From Paenibacillus_F chitinolyticus_A (lineage in GTDB: Bacteria; Bacillota; Bacilli; Paenibacillales; NBRC-103111): a stretch of 64,000 nucleotides of DNA. Both the position numbers and the translations under genes were made by a program. This document shows positions 23,740-31,696 of this stretch, piece after piece (within the stretch, counting starts at the first letter, position 1; each line of letters starts with the position of its first letter). The stretch is taken from the NCBI RefSeq assembly GCF_045038035.1, contig NZ_CP173427.1, forward strand, positions 5,518,001 to 5,582,000, in the 5' to 3' direction. A model generated the notes under the pieces. The model did not search any database. It had not been told where the DNA came from and saw nothing but the letters and a program-made list of their open reading frames with translations.

Positions 23740-24089
23740 ATGAAAAAAATATGGCTAGTGTTGGGGCTTATTATCGTTATTGTAGCATGCTTGTGGATGT
23801 TCTTCTTCACCCCGGAGAAGCTGACACCTGGAAATCCTGCAGGAAAAACCGTCTATTATTCGATGATTATCGGCCCCGGCGTACATGATGGTAATGGACG
23901 TTACGACTATGAGTTGACCGCCTATAATGGGAAGGAAAGGAAAAGAAGCTTGGTTTTTCGGCTGGGAAACAATTGAGAGAAGGAGCTTATGTCCAGCTGT
24001 ATAACACGCTGATTCGAGGCGTCACGCACTGGCAAGAGGTTTCCATCGAGGATCTTCCGGAGGCGGTGCAACAGCAATATCAAAAATAA
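23740..24089 (+). pseudogene. YxeA-like small secreted protein, frameshifted
   Basis: The N-terminal part (MKKIWLVLGLIIVIVACLW) is a membrane anchor or signal. The following YDYELTAYNGKERKRSLVF fits YxeA/DUF1093 proteins. The frame then breaks at the T-run 23954-23958: adding one T would restore F-S-A-G-K-Q-L-R-E-G-A-Y and run to the stop at 24089 (IEDLPEAVQQQYQK). Without it the protein ends after 78-79 residues at 23976. The break may be a real loss or a read error in the homopolymer. YxeA genes often accompany LanFEG-like transporters. Confidence 0.75.
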
Positions 24090-24138
24090 ACTTTTCGAAC
24101 TTTGGCCGACAGTTCACTGTAACTATCGTGGAAAAGCA

Positions 24139-24168
24139 AAATCCACAACCTCTTGCGGTTGTGGATTT
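24139..24168 (-). terminator. ssrA terminator
   Basis: AAATCCACAACC and GGTTGTGGATTT are perfect arms with a 6-base loop, read on the minus strand directly after the tmRNA CCA end, followed by TTTTGCTTTT. Confidence 0.9.
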
Positions 24169-24171
24169 ACA

Positions 24172-24537
24172 TGGTGGAGGCGAGGGGAGTCGAACCCCTG
24201 TCCGAAGATAACGACACATAAGCTTCTACGGGTGTAGTCACGGGTTTGATGTCACCCAAGCAAGCGCCCCGTAACCGGCTCTCGCTAAGGTCAGCCTGAT
24301 TGTCTTCTTCAGCACACCCCAGGCGGAGATGTGACAGCGTATCCCACTAAAGGTTAGCCCCTACATCCGGCACATGGGCGATACAGGAGAGGAGCACGCT
24401 CACAGGTTATTAAGCTGCGAAAGCGTAGTTTTGTTGTTGTTTGCCGTTTAATAGGCTTTAGCGTTGATGAAGCGGACGCGTCCCCACTACCCGCTACCCA
24501 TGCTCGAACTACCCCCGTCGAATCCAAAAACGCCCCC
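24172..24537 (-). ncRNA. ssrA: tmRNA (transfer-messenger RNA)
   Basis: The RNA is 366 nt. The 5' end GGGGGCG pairs with CGCCTCC at the 3' end, followed by A and an encoded CCA. The conserved TTGGATTCGACGGGGGT block and the T-arm GGGGTTCGACTCCCC are present. The tag frame reads GGC AAA CAA ... GCA GCT TAA TAA at about 24445-24408 and encodes GKQQQNYAFAA, so stalled proteins would carry (A)GKQQQNYAFAA. SmpB, its partner, is the next gene upstream. Its 3' end is duplicated at 16872, which marks it as an integration target. Confidence 0.96.
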
Positions 24538-24603
24538 GTAATAGAAAAGGAACTCGGATGCAACGGCTCATCGAGCCGGATGCTGTGTTCTTCTTACTCT
24601 TTT

Positions 24604-24612
24604 ATTATACCA
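24604..24612 (-). promoter_or_regulatory. ssrA promoter (extended -10)
   Basis: TGGTATAAT on the minus strand is an extended -10 element about 65 bases before the mature 5' end. The expected -35 position is weak. The precursor 5' leader would be removed by RNase P. Confidence 0.65.
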
Positions 24613-24702
24613 CATTTCCCGTCAAAAGCAGGTGCTGATCCATGGAAGTCCAGGTTCAGTTTCCCACCCGCTCCGCAAGGAGCAGTTAATAAACATAATC
24701 CG

Positions 24703-25182
24703 TTACCTGGCGACCTTCTGCTTCTCACGCAGAGCCCGCTGAATATCGCGCTGAGCATCGCGTTTAGCGGCCGTATCGCGCTTGTCGTACTGTTTCTTAC
24801 CTTTACCGAGTCCGACCAGCAGCTTCGCATAGCCGTTGCGGATATAAATCTTAAGCGGGACCAGTGTATAGCCTTCCTGTTTGGAAGCGCCGATCAGCTT
24901 GTTGATTTCCGCTTTCTTCAAGAGCAGCTTTCTCGCTCTCGTCGGATCGGTCGGATTGTTCCGGTTTCCTTGTTCAAAAGGACTGATGTGCATGTTGTGC
25001 ACGAATGCTTCGGCATTGCGAATGGTTGCGAACGAATCCGAAAGATTCGCCCGGCCGTTCCGCAGGGATTTGATTTCCGTACCCGTCAGCACAAGCCCGC
25101 ACTCGTAAGTGTCTTCAATAAAATAGTCATGCGAAGCTTTCTTATTCTGTGCCAGCACCTTGCCGTCCGCTTTCTTGGTCAC
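24703..25182 (-). CDS. smpB: SsrA-binding protein SmpB
   Basis: A 159-aa tmRNA partner that brings SsrA to stalled ribosomes. Recognisable stretches are NKKASHDYFIEDTYECGLVL, GTEIKSLRNGRANLSDSFA and HNMHISPFEQGNRNN. A basic C-terminal tail (KRDTAAKRDAQRDIQRALRE) is ordered on the ribosome in this family. I chose GTG 25182 because GGAGGG lies 6 bases upstream; the ATG two codons earlier would overlap that site. An open frame extends far upstream but is not protein-like. It lies beside ssrA and has its own promoter. Confidence 0.93.
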   Translation of the reverse strand: MTKKADGKVLAQNKKASHDYFIEDTYECGLVLTGTEIKSLRNGRANLSDSFATIRNAEAFVHNMHISPFEQGNRNNPTDPTRARKLLLKKAEINKLIGASKQEGYTLVPLKIYIRNGYAKLLVGLGKGKKQYDKRDTAAKRDAQRDIQRALREKQKVAR

Positions 25183-25607
25183 GGTCATCCCTCCAGTCGT
25201 CCATGCTATTAATACCCCATCCGAGCCTTTTTGAAAAGGCGGAGTGTTCTTTATTGTAGCAATTTCCCTGCCAAAAATCAAGAAACGCCCAAGCCATGGC
25301 ATGTCCGATAAAAAGACGTGCGCACGGTTAGGCCGTTTCCTTGATTCCCATTTATTTATTTGCCGTTGTAAGTATTTAACGGACCAAATTTTTAGGCATC
25401 TCAAGCTCTGTTTATGCAAAAGGTAAATCTCACCGGCGGCGTACGACCCGCCCATTGGTTGTAGGCTATACCGTACCGCCCGGCGTGTGGATTTCGCCTA
25501 GATTCCGCGTGCATCCTGCGTCGCCCTAAGCCCACTGCAAATCACAGCGGGCTTAAGACCAGCTGCGCCGCGATGCGCAAGCTCCTACGCGCCGCTCCTC
25601 GCGCCTG
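25183..25607. other. Intergenic region between smpB and rnr
   Basis: This 425-bp stretch contains the smpB promoter and an inverted repeat TAAGCCCaCTG/CAGcGGGCTTA at 25527-25555. The repeat lies about 50 bases past the rnr stop and has no T-run; it may stabilise or end the rnr transcript. I see no gene here. Confidence 0.6.
25253..25281 (-). promoter_or_regulatory. smpB promoter
   Basis: TTGATT and TACAAT are spaced by 17 bases on the minus strand, about 65 bases before the smpB start. A good sigma-A match. Confidence 0.75.
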
Positions 25608-28526
25608 CTACCGGCGCGGACGTCCCCGCCGGCCGCCCGGCTCGGACGGATCGCGCCCGTCCGGCGTGTGCCGGTCGCCGCGGACCGTCTTCGTCAGCGC
25701 GTTCACGGACGACGCCCAGTTGCCGGAGTACGTCGACTCCGTCCGCGCGCCGCCGCTCTCGCGGCCCGATCCCTCGCCCGCATCGCGTCCCCGCCGTCCG
25801 CGGCCGCCTTGGCCGCCGCCTTCGCCGGACTCGCCGCGCAGCGATACGCCGCGGGCCGGAGCGGCACCTTTACGGCGTTTGCCGCCGCCCTCGGTGCTTG
25901 CAGCCGGCGTTACAGCCGCTTCGCCTTCGCCGCCCTTGCGCTTCCGGCGCCGGCCGCCGCCATCCTCGCCGGATTCGGTCACGAGTCCGTTCTCGCGGCC
26001 TGTATCGGGCGCTGCAGCCGGATTGCCTCCCTTGCGGCGCTTACGTCCTCCGCCGGCTCCCGGAGCCTCCTGCGACAAGCTGCCGCCCTCAGACGGCGTG
26101 CCGCCCGTTGCCGCTGCCGGCGTGATTCCAAGCGGCGCTTCACCCGATGCGCCTTTCTTCTTCCGTCTGCGGCGCTTGGTTCCGCCGCCCTCGGGTGCTC
26201 CTGCCGCATCGGCGGCACCGGCTGTTCCACCCGGCGAACCGGGCTTCACGATGACATCCCGCACCCGGCCGCGGTCTTTACCGCGTCCGCCTTTGACAGG
26301 ACGTCCGCCCGCAACGCGCTTCTTCTGGCCGCCGCGGCCGCCGGACTTGCTGCGGTCAAGCATGCTGAACTTATTGGACCGAGGCTTCATATCCACCATT
26401 TCGAAGTCGATGGTTTTCTCGTCCATATTGACCCGGCCTACACGGACTTTAACTTCGTCGCCGATCCGGTATATTTTCGAAGTGCGTTCTCCGATAAGGG
26501 CATGCTGCATTTCGTGATAGTGATAGTAATCGTCCGTCATATCGCTCAGGCGGATCAGGCCCTCGACCGTGTTCTCCAGCTCCACAAAGATACCGAAGCT
26601 CGTCACGCTCGAAATAATGCCCTCGAATTCCTCGCCGACTTTATCCAGCATGAACTCCGCCTTCTTCAGCGCATCGGTTTCACGCTCGGCATCAACGGCC
26701 ACACGCTCCCGCTGGGAGGACTGCTCGGCAATATCGTCCATCCGTCCGCGCAAATATTCGCTGCGCTTATCGGTTAAAGCGCCATTGTTCTCCAGCACTT
26801 CCCGGATCACACGGTGTATGATCAAATCAGGATAACGCCGAATCGGAGACGTAAAGTGGGAATAGAACTCAGCCGCCAGACCGAAATGCCCGATGCTGTT
26901 GGAATCGTAACGGGCCTGCTTCATGGAACGGAGCATCACCGTGCTGATGACGGTCTCTTCCTTCGTCCCTTTGATCTCTTCAAGAAGAGACTGGAGCGCG
27001 CGCGGGTGCACGCTATTGCCGCGTCCGCGTACCACGTAACCGAAATTCGTAATGAATTCCATGAAATGCGCCAGCTTCTCCGCATCCGGGTCTTCGTGAA
27101 TCCGGTACAGGAACGGCACCTTCAACCAATGGAAATGTTCGGCAACCGTTTCGTTGGCCGCCAGCATAAACTCTTCGATGATCATTTCCGCGATGGAACG
27201 CTCACGCTTGACGATATCGACCGGGGTTCCGTCCTTGTCGACAATGATTTTCGATTCCTGGAAATCGAAATCGATCGCTCCGCGCTGAATACGCCGGTTG
27301 CGCAGCTTCATGGCGAGCTCTTCCATCAGCTTGAAATCGTCCACCAGGTAGCCGTAACGCTCCAGAAGGTCCGCATCGGGCTCTTCCTCAGTCAGCAGCT
27401 TACGGACGTTGTTATAGGTCATTCTTTCGCTTGTTTTGATGACGCTCGTAAAAATGTCGTGTCTCACCACGTTAAGCTCGGCATCGAACTCCATCTCGCA
27501 GGACATAGTCAGGCGGTCTACCTGCGGGTTGAGCGAGCAGATTCCATTGGACAACCGGTGCGGCAGCATCGGTATGACGCGGTCCACCAGATAAACCGAA
27601 CAGCCGCGGTTGTATGCTTCGCGGTCCAGTGCGGAATTTTCCGTCACATAGTAGCTTACGTCCGCAATGTGGACGCCCAGCAGGTAGTTGCCGTTCAGCA
27701 GCCGTTCCACGTTTACGGCATCATCGAGATCCTTTGCATCCTCGCCGTCGATGGTCACGATGCGTTTACCGCGCAGATCCCGCCGCTTCTGGCTGATAAT
27801 TTCCTCTTCCGTAATGGAATCCGGCACACTTTCCGCTTCCGCGATCACTTCTTCGCTGAACGCTTCCGGAAGCTGGAACTTGCGAATGATAGATAAAATG
27901 TCCACACCGGGGTCATCCTTGTGGCCGAGAATTTCGATCACTTCGCCCTGGGCAGCCGCACGGCCCTCGGGATATTGGACAATGTTAACGACGACCTTTT
28001 GTCCGTCTGCCGCACCGAGGAAAGCGTTTTTCGGAATAAAAATATCCCGCTGCACACGCTTGTCATCCGGCACGACGAATCCGTAGCTTTCGTGATTCTG
28101 GAACGTTCCCACGATTCTCGTATTGGCACGTGTGACGACGCGGTCCACTTCCCCCTCGAGCTTGCCTCCGGCGGCGCCTTTGCTCGTAACGCGGACGAGA
28201 ATAATGTCATTATTCATCGCCGTATTCATGTCATTGGCATGAATGTACACGTCGGGGTGATCCCGGTCGTCCGGAATCAAGAATCCGAAACCTTTGGGAT
28301 GGGCCTGCAGCCGGCCGCGGATGAGATTCATCCGTTCCGGCACTCCGTAACGGTCGTTGCGCGTGCGCAGTACGTGTCCGGATTGCTCCAAGTCGTTAAG
28401 CAGCTTGACGAAATCTTTGAATCCCGAAGCGCTCTCAATGCCGAAATGCTTTTCAAGCTCCTGGTACGTCATCGGCTTGTACGCATTCTCGTGCATAAAA
28501 TTTAATATATCCTGCTCTGTCACCAT
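25608..28526 (-). CDS. rnr: Ribonuclease R with very long low-complexity tail
   Basis: 972 aa. A winged-helix/cold-shock N-terminal region with GRLQAHPKGFGFLIPDD precedes the RNB catalytic domain. That domain holds IDGEDAKDLDDAV, with the metal-binding Asp cluster, and FTSPIRRYPDLIIHR. An S1 domain (GEEFEGIISSVTSFGIFVELEN) follows. The final 260 residues (about 713-972) are Gly/Ala/Pro/Arg-rich with four KRRK-type basic clusters; ordinary RNase R tails are much shorter. ATG 28526 has AAGGTG upstream. RNase R degrades structured RNA and, in other bacteria, defective mRNA in trans-translation, which fits its place near ssrA-smpB. Confidence 0.95.
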   Translation of the reverse strand: MVTEQDILNFMHENAYKPMTYQELEKHFGIESASGFKDFVKLLNDLEQSGHVLRTRNDRYGVPERMNLIRGRLQAHPKGFGFLIPDDRDHPDVYIHANDMNTAMNNDIILVRVTSKGAAGGKLEGEVDRVVTRANTRIVGTFQNHESYGFVVPDDKRVQRDIFIPKNAFLGAADGQKVVVNIVQYPEGRAAAQGEVIEILGHKDDPGVDILSIIRKFQLPEAFSEEVIAEAESVPDSITEEEIISQKRRDLRGKRIVTIDGEDAKDLDDAVNVERLLNGNYLLGVHIADVSYYVTENSALDREAYNRGCSVYLVDRVIPMLPHRLSNGICSLNPQVDRLTMSCEMEFDAELNVVRHDIFTSVIKTSERMTYNNVRKLLTEEEPDADLLERYGYLVDDFKLMEELAMKLRNRRIQRGAIDFDFQESKIIVDKDGTPVDIVKRERSIAEMIIEEFMLAANETVAEHFHWLKVPFLYRIHEDPDAEKLAHFMEFITNFGYVVRGRGNSVHPRALQSLLEEIKGTKEETVISTVMLRSMKQARYDSNSIGHFGLAAEFYSHFTSPIRRYPDLIIHRVIREVLENNGALTDKRSEYLRGRMDDIAEQSSQRERVAVDAERETDALKKAEFMLDKVGEEFEGIISSVTSFGIFVELENTVEGLIRLSDMTDDYYHYHEMQHALIGERTSKIYRIGDEVKVRVGRVNMDEKTIDFEMVDMKPRSNKFSMLDRSKSGGRGGQKKRVAGGRPVKGGRGKDRGRVRDVIVKPGSPGGTAGAADAAGAPEGGGTKRRRRKKKGASGEAPLGITPAAATGGTPSEGGSLSQEAPGAGGGRKRRKGGNPAAAPDTGRENGLVTESGEDGGGRRRKRKGGEGEAAVTPAASTEGGGKRRKGAAPARGVSLRGESGEGGGQGGRGRRGRDAGEGSGRESGGARTESTYSGNWASSVNALTKTVRGDRHTPDGRDPSEPGGRRGRPRR

Positions 28527-29041
28527 AGTTGTCACCTTCTTATTAGGTTGAGCTTCTCCGTATTCATACCCGATAACCATTTCTTTGAACAGGCTTAGCC
28601 GCTGCTGCAAATCGCATCCTTCGCCCGTTGCGGGAATATCAAGGAGATTTCCAGGTGCCTGTTCTTCCGCTTTTCCCCCTGCCTGCGGGGCATCTCGGTC
28701 CGGCGGATGTATGATTGTGTGCGAGTGTCCCTATCGGCCTGTACAGCCGCGGGTAACGGGAGTGCCTTCGTTGGGTCTTCTTGCAGCTTTCCGGTCGTTG
28801 ATTCGTTTAAGCTTCTGCCTTATCATTCCTCACGGTTCCCGGCGAGACCCACAATTAACCGGTTGACAAGCAGGTGCAAGTTACTAACCAGTATATCCTG
28901 AAAAGACAAAAACATAAACCAATCAATTCTTTTCACCGCTGCATCCCTCGATGCATCCACAATCGGCAAAACTCCATGAAAAAACAGCAGGAGTAGCATC
29001 CCCCTGCTGTTTGCGATTTATGTGTACCGTCTGTTCAGTTG
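28527..29041. other. Intergenic region between rnr and secG
   Basis: Apart from the secG terminator at 28982-29012, this 515-bp stretch shows no convincing gene. The part near 28600-28860 is GC-rich with short open frames on both strands. None has a ribosome-binding site or a recognisable domain. The rnr promoter is presumably here, but I do not see a strong match. Confidence 0.45.
28982..29012 (-). terminator. secG terminator
   Basis: AAACAGCAGG and CCTGCTGTTT pair around an 11-base loop. On the minus strand a T-run follows. Confidence 0.85.
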
Positions 29042-29278
29042 TTATGACTTCACTACGTAGGCCACTATGACCGTCAATACAATAAAAATAGCCGCCAAAA
29101 CCACGGTAATCCGGGCCAGAACCAGGTCCATGCCTCTAGCTTTCGTTTTGCCAAACAGATGCTCGGCACCGCCGCTGATCGCACCGGAAAGTCCCGCACT
29201 TTTACCCTTTTGTAGTAATACCGTTACAATTAAGCCCAGCGAGGCGATAACCAACAAAACTTTTAACAGGATAACCAA
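29042..29278 (-). CDS. secG: Preprotein translocase subunit SecG
   Basis: A 78-aa protein with two membrane spans, roughly 3-22 and 54-75. They are joined by a Gly/Ser-rich loop containing VLLQKGKSAGLSGAISGGAEHLFGK split around the family's conserved QxGKGxGLSG-like motif. It is an accessory subunit of the SecYEG channel. The start is TTG with GAGGTG 6 bases upstream. It has its own terminator and stands apart from rnr. Confidence 0.92.
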   Translation of the reverse strand: MVILLKVLLVIASLGLIVTVLLQKGKSAGLSGAISGGAEHLFGKTKARGMDLVLARITVVLAAIFIVLTVIVAYVVKS

Positions 29279-29401
29279 TTCGACACCTCATTAGCATGTT
29301 CTTATTTTTAGAATGTGCATAAAAATTCTATCATAAAAGGCCTTTTTCTGCAAGATTCTGGTTGGACAACCTCACTTATTTTCCCCGCTTTATAAAAGAA
29401 A

Positions 29402-29437
29402 ACCCGCCGACGGAACACATCTTCCATCCAGCGGGTC
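29402..29437 (-). terminator. Terminator after the M50-like gene
   Basis: ACCCGC and GCGGGT flank an internal structured loop. On the minus strand TTTTC and more T follow. Confidence 0.65.
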
Positions 29438-29460
29438 GTTGATTTCATAAATAACGGAAG

Positions 29461-30192
29461 CTAACGTTCCCCCGGTCCCATCGGGTAGGCTCTTTCGGAC
29501 CTTCGTGCTTTCCTTCGCCTGTTTGCGTCGCCGCCCAGAAAATACTGAATGGCCGCTTTGGCGCACCAGAGAGAGAAAATCAGGAAAACAACGCCCCAGA
29601 TCAGAGCAGGTACCGGCGTAATGGAAGCCAGATTCGTTGCGTCTCCCGCTTTGTCCGGGTTACCTGCTGCCAGCAGGGCTAGCGTCAGCGGCCCATAGAC
29701 CGACTCCTCCAGACAAAGGAAGGCGACGAGCAGATAATAGGCGTTGCGGATAAACCCGCTCGTAAAAGCGAGCACAATGATGTTCAGCGCGATGAAGCCG
29801 ATCAGCCAGCCCACACCGAATTCATTGCGTACGAACAGCACCAGAGACAGCACGGCGATCACCGTCGTTACCTGGAGTCCCAATCTCTGCTTTCCCCGGG
29901 CATAAGCCCAGAAAAGAAAAACCGCAAACAAGGACGCCGTCACATAACCTGCGATCGAAATCGGCAGGAGTTTCCACGAGCCGCTGACCGACGAGTAAGT
30001 AACCCCGCTGTGATCGGCATTGAGCACGATAGCCATGACTTTTCCCGACAGGATCATCGTCACGGCTGCGTGCCCGAACTCATGGACCATGGTGTCCAGG
30101 TTGCGGAAATAGGCCGAGAAGGGGATGAACTGAGTTAACAAGGCCGAACCGATTAACAACAAAATCGTTTTTACCCAAGCACTCATATTCAT
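29461..30192 (-). CDS. M50-type membrane metallopeptidase-like protein
   Basis: A 243-aa protein with about six or seven spans. HEFGH (near residue 37) is the zinc-binding HExxH motif of M50B-like membrane peptidases, located at the edge of the first membrane region. The C-terminus is Arg-rich. The second zinc ligand is not obvious to me, so activity is uncertain. GGGGAGGG supports ATG 30192; another ATG lies two codons inside. It lies between eno and secG, and substrates are unknown. Confidence 0.75.
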   Translation of the reverse strand: MNMSAWVKTILLLIGSALLTQFIPFSAYFRNLDTMVHEFGHAAVTMILSGKVMAIVLNADHSGVTYSSVSGSWKLLPISIAGYVTASLFAVFLFWAYARGKQRLGLQVTTVIAVLSLVLFVRNEFGVGWLIGFIALNIIVLAFTSGFIRNAYYLLVAFLCLEESVYGPLTLALLAAGNPDKAGDATNLASITPVPALIWGVVFLIFSLWCAKAAIQYFLGGDANRRRKARRSERAYPMGPGER

Positions 30193-30244
30193 GACCCTCC
30201 CCGACGTTTAAAAGGCTAAATCATTAACTTTGCGAAAGGTTTTC

Positions 30245-31537
30245 TTACTTGAATTTTTTCAAGTTGTAGAAAGCTTCTTTGCCGGCGTATTGAGCGATGC
30301 CTTCCAGTTGGTCTTCGATGCGAAGCAGCTGGTTGTATTTCGCCACACGGTCCGTACGGGACGGTGCGCCTGTTTTGATTTGGCCTGCGTTGGTTGCCAC
30401 GGAGATGTCGGCAATCGTGCTGTCTTCGCTCTCGCCGGAACGGTGGGAAATAACAGCCGTGTAGCCTGCGCGTTTCGCCATTTCGATCGCGTCGAATGTT
30501 TCGGTCAGCGTACCGATTTGGTTTACTTTGATTAGGATGGAGTTACCGATGTTCTCGTTGATGCCTTTGGACAGACGCTCGGTGTTCGTTACGAACAGGT
30601 CGTCGCCGACGAGTTGTACTTTGCCGCCCAGCTTCTCGGTCAGCAGCTTCCAACCTTCCCAATCGTCTTCGGAACAACCGTCTTCGATGGTCAGGATCGG
30701 GTATTTGTCTACCCAGGAAGCGAGCAGGTCGACGAATTCAGCCGGCGTAAAGGATTTGCCTTCGCCTTCGAGCTCGTATTTGCCGTTCTTGAAGAACTCG
30801 GTGGAAGCTACGTCCATACCCAGGAATACGTCTACGCCCGGCTTGTAGCCAGCACGCTCGATAGCGGTGATGATCGTTTGGATCGCTTCTTCGTTGGAGC
30901 TCAGGTTCGGTGCAAAACCGCCTTCGTCGCCGACAGCCGTGTTCAGGCCTTTATCTTTCAGTACGGATTTAAGGTTATGGAAAATCTCTGCGCCCATGCG
31001 GAGAGCTTCTTTGAATGTAGGGGCGCCTACCGGAAGTACCATGAATTCTTGAACGTCAACGTTGTTGTCGGCATGCTCGCCGCCGTTGATGATGTTCATC
31101 ATCGGAACCGGAAGAGTTTTAGCGTTGAATCCGCCCAGGTATACGTACAGAGGCAGTTCCATTGCTTCAGCGGCAGCGCGGGCAACAGCCATGGATACCG
31201 CGAGGATCGCGTTGGCGCCAAGCTTGCCTTTGTTGTGCGTGCCGTCCAGCTCGATCATTTTCTTGTCGATGGATACTTGATCCAAGGAGTTCAGACCGAT
31301 AATTTCAGGCGCGATGATCGAATTGACGTTGTCAACGGCTTTCAGTACACCTTTACCCAGGTAACGGCTTTTGTCTCCGTCGCGGAGCTCGACAGCTTCG
31401 TGAGCGCCTGTGGAGGCACCGGAAGGTACGATTGCACGGCCTACAACGCCGGATTCCAGATATACTTCAACTTCAACAGTCGGATTGCCGCGGGAGTCAA
31501 GTACTTCGCGAGCATAAACGTCGGAAATGATAGTCAT
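30245..31537 (-). CDS. eno: Enolase
   Basis: A 430-aa full-length enzyme converting 2-phosphoglycerate to phosphoenolpyruvate. The start MTIISDVYAREVLDSRGNPT, the substrate-loop SGASTGAHEAVELRDGD, the metal ligand region DEGGFAPNL, and the signature LIKVNQIGTLTET with SHRSGESEDSTIADI are all present. AAGGAG precedes the ATG. It is the last of the cggR-gap-pgk-tpi-gpmI-eno glycolytic series and is separated from gpmI by about 160 bases. Confidence 0.97.
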   Translation of the reverse strand: MTIISDVYAREVLDSRGNPTVEVEVYLESGVVGRAIVPSGASTGAHEAVELRDGDKSRYLGKGVLKAVDNVNSIIAPEIIGLNSLDQVSIDKKMIELDGTHNKGKLGANAILAVSMAVARAAAEAMELPLYVYLGGFNAKTLPVPMMNIINGGEHADNNVDVQEFMVLPVGAPTFKEALRMGAEIFHNLKSVLKDKGLNTAVGDEGGFAPNLSSNEEAIQTIITAIERAGYKPGVDVFLGMDVASTEFFKNGKYELEGEGKSFTPAEFVDLLASWVDKYPILTIEDGCSEDDWEGWKLLTEKLGGKVQLVGDDLFVTNTERLSKGINENIGNSILIKVNQIGTLTETFDAIEMAKRAGYTAVISHRSGESEDSTIADISVATNAGQIKTGAPSRTDRVAKYNQLLRIEDQLEGIAQYAGKEAFYNLKKFK

Positions 31538-31696
31538 TGTGTGTGAACACTCCTTAACAAGGTTATGTGTATGAAAAACTTCGGGAACTCATTCCCATAA
31601 AGGGCAGCGGCGCACCTTACCGATCAAAATAAGATGCTGTATTCCAAGGAATGGTTCCCGAAAACTTGCTGTCTTAATCAAGAAACGAGCGGGTTA

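Noticed and set aside
24703..25455. 250-aa version of SmpB
   Set aside because: The conserved protein begins near residue 91 of that frame, where GGAGGG lies 6 bases before a GTG; the upstream part covers the smpB promoter.
25573..26777. Long plus-strand frames rich in Pro, Ala and Arg
   Set aside because: They are antisense to the GC-rich tail of rnr; such frames arise from biased codons and have no domain or start signal.
28585..28866. 93-codon plus-strand frame between rnr and secG
   Set aside because: No start signal and no recognisable feature; a GC-rich intergenic open frame.
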